Below, in pieces: positions 1-7,840 of a stretch of DNA of 40,006 nucleotides. The DNA is from an uncultured Nitrospira sp. (GTDB lineage: Bacteria; Nitrospirota; Nitrospiria; Nitrospirales; Nitrospiraceae), in the NCBI GenBank assembly GCA_902500755.1, contig CABVRV010000027.1, positions 1 to 40,006 of the forward strand, written 5' to 3'. Position numbers and translations under genes: made by a program. Position 1 is the first letter of the stretch, and each line of letters opens with the position of its first letter. A model generated the notes under the pieces. That model had not been told where the DNA came from. It was given only the letters and a program-made list of their open reading frames with translations, and searched no databases.

Positions 1-410
1 ACACGCAGGTGTGGCGGCAAGCTCATACGTATGATCAAACCCGGGGAGCACCTGGCGCCTGGTTGATGATGTTGGCTCGAACGAGGGCGATCGATCGGTT
101 TCGCGCCGAGGCCGCCGAACATGCGCGGACCGAATCGTTGGATGCCGCGCATTTGTTTGCCAGCGACGATGAGACGCCGGAGCAAGATGTGGAAGGACAA
201 GAGCGTCGACGGTATGTGCAAAAGGCTTTGGCCATGCTTGCTGAGGAACAGCGGCAAGCCATCGCTCTCGCGTATTTCTATGGTTTAAGCCAAAGTGAGA
301 TTGCCGAGAAGCTACAATTGCCTCTGGGGACCGTGAAAACAAGAATTCGGTTGGGTATGATGAAATTGCGCGAAGCCCTCGCGCCCTATGAAACGGGGTT
401 AGTCCCGTGA
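1..410 (+). CDS. ECF-family RNA polymerase sigma factor, 5' end outside window
   Basis: Partial sigma-70 family (ECF) sigma factor that would direct RNA polymerase to a small regulon under control of the next gene. The frame is open to the left edge; the first in-window start is a GTG at 9, but the residues there (WRQAHTYDQTRGAPGAWL) already belong to region 2, so region 2.1 and the true start lie outside. Visible are the end of region 2 (ARTRAIDRFR), a linker, and region 4 with a helix-turn-helix (LSQSEIAEKLQLPLGTVKTR). The gene overlaps the following anti-sigma gene by 4 bp (GTGA), which implies co-expression. The exact ECF group cannot be set from this fragment. Confidence 0.9.
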   Translation, partial: TQVWRQAHTYDQTRGAPGAWLMMLARTRAIDRFRAEAAEHARTESLDAAHLFASDDETPEQDVEGQERRRYVQKALAMLAEEQRQAIALAYFYGLSQSEIAEKLQLPLGTVKTRIRLGMMKLREALAPYETGLVP

Positions 411-1327
411 CCGAGATCAAGTTGCCGGAAGAATTAGAAGAGCAGGCGATGCTCTATGCGCTGGGAATCCTGGATCAGGATGATCGTCGGGCATTTGCCG
501 TGCGGCTTCAAGGGGAGTCACAGCTTTTGCGCCAAGCGGCGACGGCATATCAAACAACAACGGATGCTTTGGCTGCAGCCGTGTCTCCTGTGGCTCCTCG
601 CGCGACCCTTCGCGAACGGCTTGTCAGCCACATTGCGTTGGAGGCCGCTCGCGAAGCCGAACAGTTCGAGTTAGCGGCTGATACGCTGGCCTTAGGTTCC
701 GTTCCTGTCATGCCTCGGGATGCGTTACGGGAGCGTCTCCTTTCTCGAATCGAGGGAGAGTCGAGTGTCCGGCTTGATCTCGGAGACTCGGCGAACGTTC
801 GAGGGGAAACATCTGTTCCGGTGGGAGAGGGGATAGCAAGCGAGCGGGAGAAACGGCTTCCTCAAGACGATTCCCCAGCCAATCGGCTACGATCGTGCTG
901 GACAACCGTTTTAAACTTCCTGCGGACGCTTGTGATTCGTTCCGTGACCTCTGAGCGGGTCCGGTACTGGAAGGCCAAGATCGCCTTTCACCAGCCGACC
1001 AAGGGGCTCACCTACATTAGGGCGTCGGAGGGGATCTGGCGTGGAATCGCTCCGGGAGTGACGGCCAAAGTGCTCTCTTTCGATCCGGTTTCACGAAGAA
1101 TCACGACGCTGCTTCGTTTTGCTCCGGGCACCAGCTATGCGCCTCATCGTCACACCGAGGTGGAAGAGCTCTTTGTACTCGAGGGTGGTTGCTCCATCGC
1201 CGGTCGTGCGATGGCGGTCGGGGACTATCATCGTGCCGAATCTGGTACGGTGCACCATGACACATCAACCGATGAGGGATGTCTGCTGTTTGTGATTTCC
1301 TCGCCACAAAATGAAATGTTACGATAG
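407..1327 (+). CDS. ChrR-like anti-sigma factor with C-terminal cupin domain
   Basis: Probable cognate anti-sigma factor, 306 aa, starting at a GTG that overlaps the sigma stop. The N-terminal ~50 residues (EELEEQAMLYALGILDQDD) look like an anti-sigma domain but lack the HxxxCxxC zinc motif of classical ZAS proteins. Two similar segments follow (about 58-80 and 98-118, each PxxPRxxLRERLxSxI), an internal duplication. The C-terminal ~90 residues form a ChrR-type cupin with a possible metal site (HRH at 247-249, nearby Glu, HH at 283-284). In the ChrR family the cupin senses oxidative signals such as singlet oxygen; that role here is inferred. No transmembrane segment is evident, so it is probably cytoplasmic. 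Confidence 0.8.
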   Translation: MTEIKLPEELEEQAMLYALGILDQDDRRAFAVRLQGESQLLRQAATAYQTTTDALAAAVSPVAPRATLRERLVSHIALEAAREAEQFELAADTLALGSVPVMPRDALRERLLSRIEGESSVRLDLGDSANVRGETSVPVGEGIASEREKRLPQDDSPANRLRSCWTTVLNFLRTLVIRSVTSERVRYWKAKIAFHQPTKGLTYIRASEGIWRGIAPGVTAKVLSFDPVSRRITTLLRFAPGTSYAPHRHTEVEELFVLEGGCSIAGRAMAVGDYHRAESGTVHHDTSTDEGCLLFVISSPQNEMLR

Positions 1328-1389
1328 TGTGTCGTCTCCCAGTGCTTGCCTGCTTTTCATGAATCCAAACAGACCGGAAGCTTCGTAAA

Positions 1390-1417
1390 GACAACAGTGT
1401 GTAAGTTTACGGTTGTC
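1390..1417. promoter_or_regulatory. candidate NikR operator (GACAAC-N16-GTTGTC)
   Basis: Perfect 6-bp inverted repeat, GACAAC at 1390-1395 and GTTGTC at 1412-1417, with exactly 16 bp between the arms. This is the geometry of the classic enterobacterial NikR operator (6-bp half-sites separated by 16 bp), although the half-site sequence differs. It lies 60 bp upstream of nikR and its right arm overlaps a good -35 box, so binding would block transcription. Binding is inferred. Confidence 0.6.
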
Positions 1418-1441
1418 AGTTCGGCTTGTCAGTGCTACAAA
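1413..1441 (+). promoter_or_regulatory. candidate sigma-70 promoter of nikR
   Basis: TTGTCA (1413-1418, 5/6 to the -35 consensus) is followed after 17 bp by TACAAA (1436-1441, 4/6 to the -10). The -35 overlaps the right arm of the GACAAC/GTTGTC dyad. Two direct copies of GTGCTAC (1432-1438 and 1452-1458) lie around and downstream of the -10. Confidence 0.5.
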
Positions 1442-1476
1442 AAGCCATTTCGTGCTACCAGTTTAGAGGAGGCGTT

Positions 1477-1893
1477 ATGGACGGGTTGGTCCGGTTCGGA
1501 GTGTCGTTAGATCGAAAGCTATTAGGGGAATTCGACCGTCACATTCGAAGACGGCGTTACACGAACCGGTCGGAGGCGCTCCGTGATCTGATCCGCGACA
1601 ATTTGGTGGGGGAAGAGTGGGACGAGAACAAGGAAACGGTCGGCACGATCACGTTTGTCTATGACCACCATGTCCGAGATCTGACTGGAAAGTTGACCGA
1701 CATTCAGCATGACTATCACGGGCAGATTCTGTCCGGCATGCATGTGCATCTCGATCACAATCATTGTCTTGAAGTGCTGGTGGTGAAAGGTAAGGGGGCG
1801 GAGATCAAAAAGGTGGCAGATGCTCTGGTATCGGTGAAGGGTGTGAAACACGGCAAGCTGACGATGACGACAACGGGGAAATCCTTTCGTTAG
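1477..1893 (+). CDS. nikR: nickel-responsive transcriptional regulator NikR
   Basis: Nickel-dependent ribbon-helix-helix repressor, 138 aa. The ATG at 1477 is chosen because AGAGGAGG lies just upstream at 1465-1472; an upstream TTG at 1426 has no ribosome site and would add residues unlike the family. N-terminal RHH domain at 1-45 (VRFGVSLDRKLLGEFD...RSEALRDLIR) and C-terminal ACT-like metal-binding domain. The four high-affinity Ni ligands of E. coli NikR (H76, H87, H89, C95) have matches here at H78, H89, H91 and C97, with the same spacing. It is followed after 11 bp by a TonB-dependent receptor, the likely target, and preceded by a NikR-type dyad suggesting autoregulation. Confidence 0.95.
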   Translation: MDGLVRFGVSLDRKLLGEFDRHIRRRRYTNRSEALRDLIRDNLVGEEWDENKETVGTITFVYDHHVRDLTGKLTDIQHDYHGQILSGMHVHLDHNHCLEVLVVKGKGAEIKKVADALVSVKGVKHGKLTMTTTGKSFR

Positions 1894-1904
1894 CGGGTCA
1901 TCTC

Positions 1905-3971
1905 ATGAGACAGAGTGTGAGCAAGCGATTAATTTTTGTCGCCTCTCGTGTGTGCCTCGTCATGGCTTTCTGTTTGCCCGGCGACGTGCTTGCCCACGAC
2001 CCGGATGAACCTGAGTTGGAAGTGCCGGAAGTCGCAGTCCTCGGTGAAAAGCCGGTGGCTGCTTCTTCTCAGCAATTCATCCCCGACAAAGAAATTGTCT
2101 TGCAGCCCCAGGGACGCCCTGCGCAAGTTCTTCGCCTGGTCCCAGGCTTTGTGGCCGTTGAACATTCCGGCGGCGCGGGGAAGGCGGATCAGTACTTCCT
2201 CCGGGGCTTCGACGCCGACCATGGGACGGACGTCGGCTTCTTCCTCGATGGAATGCCGATCAATCTGCGCACCCATGCGCATGGACAAGGCTACACGGAT
2301 CTCAACTTCATTATCCCGGAGACGATCCAGGGCGTCGATGTGCATAAGGGTTCCTACCTGCCGGAGTATGGTGATTTCGTGACGGCTGGAGCGGTGAACT
2401 TTCGGACGCGCGACATGGTCAAGGAAGGGGTCATTCAAGGAGCGGGTGGTGAATATAGCACACAGCGGTACTTGCTGATGCTGTCTCCGACTAAAGACCG
2501 CGTGCGCACGTTATTTGCCGCAGAAGGATTCTACACGAATGGCCCGTATCTTAATGACAATCAATATTATCGGACTAATCTGATGGGGAAGGTCACAACG
2601 AATCTGACCGGAAGAGACGAGCTGAGTCTGAAGACGACCTTTCTCCATTCAAAATGGGACGGCTCCGGAGAGATTCCTTTCCGTGCCGTAAGTACGGGTC
2701 TTCTGGATCGGTTCGGCTCCATCAACCCGTATGAAGGAGGCAACACACTCCGAACGACGGGAAACTTGAACTATCACTATGACACCACCTCAGGTGGTCA
2801 GTTTTTTGCGAACGCCTACGGCCAATATTATCGGCTGGATCTATTCACGGATTTCACGTTTTTTCTGAATGATCCCGTAAACGGCGACGGCTTTGCGCAA
2901 TTCGATCGCCGGGCTATCTATGGCGGCGACATCGGATTCAAACAGCGGGTCGAACTTCTGGGCATGCCTACCGTTGGAACCGTGGGGTTTCAGACCAGAG
3001 TCGACGACGTTCATGCGAAATTGGGGACTCAGACTCTGAGGACTCCGACCGGCACGACGATCGACAGCGACGCCCGCACGGTGTCCTATTCGCCTTTCGT
3101 CAAGGTGGAAGTGCAGCCACTCTCATGGCTGAGATTTTCCGGAGGGGTACGAGGAGAGTTTTTCACAATTGACGTGGACAACCGTTGCGCGACCTGTGCC
3201 GAACAACCTGACGCACGAAAAGGTTCCGGCATTGTCCTTCCAAAAATGAGCATGATTCTCGGGCCATGGGCGAGGACCGAATTCTTCGTCAACTACGGCG
3301 AAGGGTTTCACAGCAATGACGCTCGATCAGCGGTGGCGATCGGCGCTGCTCCACTGGCGAGAGCGCGCAGCTACGAGGTCGGCGTTCGCTCAAGACCCTG
3401 GGGGCCGGAGGGTCTCGAGTTGATCGCCACAGCATGGCGATTGGATCTCAAGTCGGAACTTGTCCTGATCGGTGACGAAGGGACGACGGAGATTCGTGGA
3501 GCTACCAGGCGTCAGGGAGTAGAAGTGGCCGCCAGAGGCAAGGTGTGGGGCCCGCTCTATGTGAACGGCAGCTTCACTTGGACGCACGCGGAATTTCGCA
3601 ACGGAGATGCCATTCCACTGGCGCCGGAATACACGGCCTATGGCGCGGCGATTCTCCAATGGCCGGAAGGCCTGACTTCTCAACTGCAGGCGACCTATCT
3701 CGGAGTTCGGCCGCTCATCGAAGATCGAAGTATCAAGTCGCCCTCATGGATCACCTTTGATCTTTCCGAGCGGTATCGTATCCCCGTCAGACTCCCACAT
3801 GGACGTCTTGAAGCCTTTCTCTTCGTTCAAAACTTGTTCAATACGAAGTGGGAGCAGGCGATCTTTGCGTTCGACTCGCGGCTCCGGACGGAGCCGACGG
3901 GGGTGACCGACATTCATTTTGTACCGGGCAATCCTCGGACGGTGATGGGGGGACTGGCCTGGTACTTCTAG
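1905..3971 (+). CDS. TonB-dependent outer-membrane receptor, probably for nickel
   Basis: Outer-membrane 22-strand barrel receptor, 688 aa, driven by TonB-ExbBD. Signal peptide at about 1-30 (cleavage near DVLA-HDP); plug domain roughly 55-170 (QGRPAQVLRLVPGFVAVEHS, YFLRGFDADHGTDVGFFLDG, IQGVDVHKGSYLPEYGD); then the barrel, ending in an aromatic residue (AWYF) as expected for outer-membrane insertion. The start lies 11 bp after nikR, so the two are probably co-transcribed and repressed by Ni-NikR. The substrate (nickel, perhaps as a chelate) is inferred from that linkage only. Several His/Asp residues in the plug (HDPDEP, DADHGTD, THAHGQG) would suit metal handling. Confidence 0.85.
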   Translation: MRQSVSKRLIFVASRVCLVMAFCLPGDVLAHDPDEPELEVPEVAVLGEKPVAASSQQFIPDKEIVLQPQGRPAQVLRLVPGFVAVEHSGGAGKADQYFLRGFDADHGTDVGFFLDGMPINLRTHAHGQGYTDLNFIIPETIQGVDVHKGSYLPEYGDFVTAGAVNFRTRDMVKEGVIQGAGGEYSTQRYLLMLSPTKDRVRTLFAAEGFYTNGPYLNDNQYYRTNLMGKVTTNLTGRDELSLKTTFLHSKWDGSGEIPFRAVSTGLLDRFGSINPYEGGNTLRTTGNLNYHYDTTSGGQFFANAYGQYYRLDLFTDFTFFLNDPVNGDGFAQFDRRAIYGGDIGFKQRVELLGMPTVGTVGFQTRVDDVHAKLGTQTLRTPTGTTIDSDARTVSYSPFVKVEVQPLSWLRFSGGVRGEFFTIDVDNRCATCAEQPDARKGSGIVLPKMSMILGPWARTEFFVNYGEGFHSNDARSAVAIGAAPLARARSYEVGVRSRPWGPEGLELIATAWRLDLKSELVLIGDEGTTEIRGATRRQGVEVAARGKVWGPLYVNGSFTWTHAEFRNGDAIPLAPEYTAYGAAILQWPEGLTSQLQATYLGVRPLIEDRSIKSPSWITFDLSERYRIPVRLPHGRLEAFLFVQNLFNTKWEQAIFAFDSRLRTEPTGVTDIHFVPGNPRTVMGGLAWYF

Positions 3972-4022
3972 CTGATTACGGGGAAAAGCTTCCGGTCATT
4001 CGGTATACTCAGGCCGTTCGTG

Positions 4023-4063
4023 CTGAGCTCCTCGACGGGCTCAGGAGAGGCCTGTCGAAACAC
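4023..4063. repeat. REP-like palindromic intergenic element
   Basis: The gap after the TonB receptor holds CTGAGC (4023-4028) and GCTCAG (4039-4044) as an inverted repeat around CTCGAC, followed by GGCCTGTCGAA. This resembles the dispersed 'CTGAGC...TCGA...GCTCAG' intergenic palindromes of many GC-rich genomes. Only one copy is seen in this window, so its repeat status is inferred. Confidence 0.35.
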
Positions 4064-4088
4064 CTATCAATTTTACGAACCTGTTGAC

Positions 4089-4718
4089 ATGTCGACGTTC
4101 AAGCCTCTCCCTCGATCCTTCTTTGATCGCCCCACACTGGTTGTGGCGCGCTCACTGGTCGGTAAGTATTTGGTGCGTGAGAACGGGAAGGGAACGATTC
4201 TGGGGAAAATCATCGAAGTGGAAGCATACGTCGGCGCAGAGGACAAGGCTTGTCATGCCTCGAAGGGGAGGACTGCGAGAACTGAGGTGTTGTTCGGTCC
4301 CCCAGGGATCTCCTATGTCTACCTGATCTATGGCATGTATCACATGTTGAATGTGGTGACAGAGCGGCCTGAATTTCCCGCGGCCGTGCTGATTCGAGCG
4401 ATTGAAGTCGATGGTGAGTTGATTGATGGACCCGGGAAGCTCTGCCGCGAGCTGGAGATCGATCGGTCGTTGCATCGACTCGATATGACGAATGGACAAG
4501 CCCTTTGGTTTGAAGATCGTGGCAAACGAGTCGCCGCAAGGCAGGTCGGAACCTTTCCCAGAATCGGCGTGGATTATGCCGGAGCGTGGGCAAAAAAACC
4601 TTGGCGATTTAGGTTGATCAAAACGAGCGTGAAAAGAACTGTTTCAGGTAAGGAAAGAATTCGGACGGGCGAAACAGGGGAAGCCTTGAAGACCAAGCCT
4701 TCCCCTGTTGATAGATGA
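4089..4718 (+). CDS. 3-methyladenine (alkyl-purine) DNA glycosylase, AAG/MPG family
   Basis: Base-excision repair glycosylase of the AAG (MPG) family, 209 aa, which removes alkylated purines from DNA. The ATG at 4089 begins the conserved N-terminus (PLPRSFFDRPTLVVARSLVG). Family landmarks are GKIIEVEAYVGAEDKACHAS, in which E45 corresponds to the catalytic Glu of human AAG, and YVYLIYGMYHMLNVV at 77-91. The fold ends near residue 178 (PWRFRLI); the last ~30 residues are a basic tail whose coding DNA overlaps a strong inverted repeat. It is convergent with the small exported protein gene, 4 bp apart. An upstream in-frame TTG/ATG region would run into the REP-like element and is not favoured. 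Confidence 0.92.
   Translation: MSTFKPLPRSFFDRPTLVVARSLVGKYLVRENGKGTILGKIIEVEAYVGAEDKACHASKGRTARTEVLFGPPGISYVYLIYGMYHMLNVVTERPEFPAAVLIRAIEVDGELIDGPGKLCRELEIDRSLHRLDMTNGQALWFEDRGKRVAARQVGTFPRIGVDYAGAWAKKPWRFRLIKTSVKRTVSGKERIRTGETGEALKTKPSPVDR
4673..4709. terminator. hairpin between convergent genes (possible bidirectional terminator)
   Basis: AACAGGGGAAGCCTT (4673-4687), loop GAAGACC, AAGCCTTCCCCTGTT (4695-4709): 15 paired positions with one mismatch. It lies inside the last codons of the glycosylase gene and just downstream of the stop of the opposing gene. No T-tract follows on either strand, so intrinsic termination is uncertain. Confidence 0.4.
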
Positions 4719-4722
4719 GAAA

Positions 4723-5091
4723 TTAGTCGATCTTGCGATCGCCGGTGATCTTGGTTGCAGAGGTCACCGGTGGGGCAATCTTAATGTCCGGCCCCTGTAC
4801 GTGTGGAAGCCTGCCGGCACCCTGCTCTTTGGTGATCCTCGCATTGTCCGTCTTCACGAGCTCTTGCTTGCTGTGGTGATCGTCAAATCCCGCTGCCTTC
4901 AGCAGAGAGGATTCCCCACCCGCGCTTGCCTGGCCGGGATCGTTCGCGGTCGGCTGGCCGGTTACAGGACTGCCCGAGTTCTGCATCGGGTAGCCCTCAT
5001 GTTTGGGGAGCAGCGCCGGGTTCGCCGACGCGACGGAGCACGCCAGCAGGATTGAGGAAGCTGTCGCAAGCACACCGGTAAGAAGTTTCAT
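4723..5091 (-). CDS. small exported hypothetical protein
   Basis: 122-aa protein of unknown function. The ATG at 5091 has an AGGGAG ribosome site ~9 nt upstream and starts a clear signal peptide (MKLLTGVLATASSILLACSV). Cleavage could be by signal peptidase I after ASA (~24), or at Cys18 if LLAC serves as a weak lipobox. The mature part is low in complexity, rich in Gly/Ser/Pro/Lys with no Cys, and probably disordered (SGSPVTGQPTANDPGQASAG). The longer ORF reaching 5271 is not favoured because its first 60 residues are not signal-like. No family recognised. Confidence 0.7.
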   Translation of the reverse strand: MKLLTGVLATASSILLACSVASANPALLPKHEGYPMQNSGSPVTGQPTANDPGQASAGGESSLLKAAGFDDHHSKQELVKTDNARITKEQGAGRLPHVQGPDIKIAPPVTSATKITGDRKID

Positions 5092-5303
5092 GCCTGTTCT
5101 CCCTTGGAAAAAGAAGAATAAATGACCATCATGCACTCCGAGCTGTCGAGTGCGAGGCCCATGCGCGCGGGCAGAATCATAGCGATGGACGGCTTTTCTG
5201 TCAAACAGACCAAGGCACATGACGGAGCTTGCCGCGTTGACACGGTCGAGGCGTTGTGAGCGATCCAACAAAGCATGGTTGAGGCGCGATGAAGTGTGGC
5301 TCG

Positions 5304-7151
5304 TCAGGTCGGTCGGCGAGGGGGACGCCGGCCACGTCCACGATGTCGAAAGGCCGGTCCACGGCTGACCCCGGGAAGGCGGATGGTCACGGTCGTCCCT
5401 TCACCGGGCGCACTGCCGATCGCAATGGCTCCCCCATGTTCCTCAACGATTTTTTTAACGCTTGGGAGACCCAGCCCGATGCCCGAGCTCTTGGTGGTAA
5501 AGAACGGCTCGAATACTTTGTCGACGATTTCAGCCGGGATGGGAACTCCATCATTCTTGATGAGGATCTGAACTTCGAGCCCGCGTCCGGCCCGATGTTG
5601 CGTCACTTGGATATGGAGATGACCGCCGGGAGACATGGCTTCGCATGCGTTCCGGAAGATGCTCAAGAACGTTTGTTGGAGCTTGGCTTCGTCGCCGCGC
5701 ACGGGCGCGATGATATTGGCATAGTCCTTGGTGACTTGAATGCGGGTCGCCTCAAGATCGGTGCCGACCACCACCAGCGCACTCTCGAGTACCTCCGGAA
5801 TCCGGCAGAGATGGCGATTGAGTTCGAGTGGTTTGGCGAAGTCGAGGATTTCATTGAGAATGGCTTCGATCCGGATCAAATCACGCATGGCATTCTCAAC
5901 GCGCGTCTGTGGATCGAAGTCGAGAATCCCTTCGCCGGTCACTTCCTCCAGTTGCGATCGAATGGAGGCCAGCGGCTCACGGATTTCTGTGGCTAAAAAG
6001 GCGCTGAACTCGCCGATCGCGGCTTGGCGTTCCTGCTTTCGAATGACGGGTTCCGAGGGCCCGTTCGAGAGGGGTGGGAGACCTGTTGTTCCAGGATCCG
6101 TCGCCATGAAAGGGATGGAAGCCTGTAGCGCGGGTGGTTGCAGTAGTTCCGCGAGTTTTAGGATGACGGGTTCCAGTGTGCGCGCATCGGTGGTTTGGTA
6201 CCGGTCTGAGTCCTTGGCTCCCAGTGTAATGGTTCCACCGACTTGACCCTTGACGAAAAAGGGAATGACGAGCGAAGACTGAAACCGGTCTCTGAAGAGA
6301 TGCTTGTGATCGAGAAAGCGGCCTTGCGTGGAGGCCAGGTCGTGATCGACACGCGGCTTTCGATGGCGCACCGCCCATCCCGCAGCTGAACTATCCAGGG
6401 TGAGGCGCTGACCGGGTTTTAACTCTTTCTTTGCGTCTTTTTGTTCACCCTTAAGATCGCCGGCAAGACCCAACACTTCGACGTTTCCAGCCAGTGGATC
6501 ATAGTAGCAGGCCCAAGCTCGGTCATAGGCGACGGACTGATGGGCCTCAGCCAAGACCGCTTCGATCTCGCGTTGGAGTTCCGGTGTGAAGTGTTTGATA
6601 ACCGCCGGAAAAAGGTCCGCCCCGGTTTGCTGCGGGGAGCAGGGTTCCTGAGCGACGTAGGACCGGCTCATGACCACGCTCGTATTAAAGAGACCTTCGC
6701 GGTCCAATGCCTTGGTCATGCCGTCGCACATTTGTTCGAGCTGCGACTTCTCCTTTTTAGAGAACGCCGCGCCTTCTCTTCGCCCAATGACCAGGCAGCC
6801 GTAAACGCGATTGAGGTGACGAAGAGGAACAGCGAGCAGTGACTTGGCTCCGGGGGTAATCAACCGCAGGCGAACCGTGCGCCCGCTTTCTTGATCTTGC
6901 ACGGTCGTCGTTAAAACAGAGGCCCGATGATTCGACAGGGTGCGAAGGATCGCTTGAACATCCCTTGGGGTGAATCCTCGCGAGGCATGTTCGACCAGTG
7001 GCCCATTTTCTTGATGGAAGATCGCCGCCAGGACTGAATCCGTGCCGAGGTCGTTCAGCGCGGCATTGAGCGTCCGTTGCAGGTGTGTTTCCGGTGCCGG
7101 TTTGGCTTGAGGAGTCGACGTCGTCATACGTTCCAGTACAAGCGAGCGCAT
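5304..7151 (-). CDS. GAF-GAF-HisKA-HATPase sensor protein with degenerate kinase motifs
   Basis: Soluble 615-aa histidine-kinase-like protein. Two GAF domains (about 24-165 and 180-340), a HisKA-like helical hairpin (~372-445) and a HATPase domain (~480-595). The H-box reads GEFSAFLATEIREPLAS, so the phospho-accepting His is Thr388 and the usual Asn after Arg is Glu. The G1 box reads IKNDGVPIP in place of the usual DNGxGIP pattern, with Asn532 where the adenine-binding Asp is expected. The N-box (NACEAM, N501), F-box (FEPFFTTK) and G2 (GIGLGLPSVKKI) remain. It may be a pseudokinase or scaffold; no response regulator is adjacent. The tail (594-615) is Arg-rich. The start could instead be Met9 (7127); neither has a strong ribosome site. 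Confidence 0.82.
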   Translation of the reverse strand: MRSLVLERMTTSTPQAKPAPETHLQRTLNAALNDLGTDSVLAAIFHQENGPLVEHASRGFTPRDVQAILRTLSNHRASVLTTTVQDQESGRTVRLRLITPGAKSLLAVPLRHLNRVYGCLVIGRREGAAFSKKEKSQLEQMCDGMTKALDREGLFNTSVVMSRSYVAQEPCSPQQTGADLFPAVIKHFTPELQREIEAVLAEAHQSVAYDRAWACYYDPLAGNVEVLGLAGDLKGEQKDAKKELKPGQRLTLDSSAAGWAVRHRKPRVDHDLASTQGRFLDHKHLFRDRFQSSLVIPFFVKGQVGGTITLGAKDSDRYQTTDARTLEPVILKLAELLQPPALQASIPFMATDPGTTGLPPLSNGPSEPVIRKQERQAAIGEFSAFLATEIREPLASIRSQLEEVTGEGILDFDPQTRVENAMRDLIRIEAILNEILDFAKPLELNRHLCRIPEVLESALVVVGTDLEATRIQVTKDYANIIAPVRGDEAKLQQTFLSIFRNACEAMSPGGHLHIQVTQHRAGRGLEVQILIKNDGVPIPAEIVDKVFEPFFTTKSSGIGLGLPSVKKIVEEHGGAIAIGSAPGEGTTVTIRLPGVSRGPAFRHRGRGRRPPRRPT

Positions 7152-7565
7152 TGTAGCCGGAACGTTCGCGAATAGCTACTCTCTCGGAACTCGTAGAAGC
7201 ACTCGGCTCTCATCAGCCACCACCCAGGCTGGTGATTGTCCTGCTGCCGACAAGCAGTTCATAACAACAGAATCTGTGGCCATCTCTCCGTCCACGCGTA
7301 TCGAAACTGATACGGGGTGGATCGATCACATCCACTCCCTCTGCTCATCAAACTTCGGATAAAGAGTTGGACTATTCCCCTGATTGACGCCATTCGCCAT
7401 TTTTTCCGTAACTTATAACCAAACATCCAGCGCAACTACAGACCAATTACGAGCTGGCACGCGAGTTGCTGGTTGGGAAGAAGTGACAGGAATGCAATCG
7501 GCGGCGCCACCGATTCTAGACCTAGACAACCATTTACGACCATACGAAGAAAGAGGGAGGATATT
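7152..7565. other. intergenic region, no gene seen
   Basis: About 410 bp between the divergent kinase and the small membrane-protein gene. It presumably holds both promoters; no convincing -35/-10 pair was found. A short inverted repeat GTGGAT (7317-7322)/ATCCAC (7330-7335) is present. The only reading frames are short and lack ribosome sites. Confidence 0.5.
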
Positions 7566-7721
7566 ATGTTTAGTGATATGACTGTCTTAATTATCGGGGG
7601 TTCATTAAATATGGCGATCATGATGGTGACGATGTTCCTCTGGTACATATCCCGGTTGAGCAGCGAGATGAGTCGCCAGGAAAGTACGGTCTCTGAGAAA
7701 CGACCCGATCGAAGGTTCTAG
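7566..7721 (+). CDS. 51-aa single-span membrane protein
   Basis: Small protein starting at an ATG with a strong GGGAGG ribosome site 6 nt upstream (7554-7559), which is the main evidence that it is real. It has one hydrophobic segment at about 5-28 (MTVLIIGGSLNMAIMMVTMF) followed by a polar, charged tail (SSEMSRQESTVSEKRPDRRF), probably cytoplasmic or periplasmic. Function unknown. A longer in-frame start at 7473 lacks support. It is convergent with the prodomain-like gene downstream. Confidence 0.6.
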   Translation: MFSDMTVLIIGGSLNMAIMMVTMFLWYISRLSSEMSRQESTVSEKRPDRRF

Positions 7722-7840
7722 CGGGGGTAAGGGCATCATAGATTGCGGCTCTATACGTACCGCAGTGGCTCACGGAAAGGAAGTGGTAGGTTTCGTCGGC
7801 ATCTCAACTCGGATCGATGATTTGAAAAGGACGACGAGTG

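Noticed and set aside
4708-5055. 115-aa plus-strand ORF (MIDEKLVDLAIAGDLG...)
   Set aside because: It is antisense to the small exported protein, which has a ribosome site and a signal peptide.
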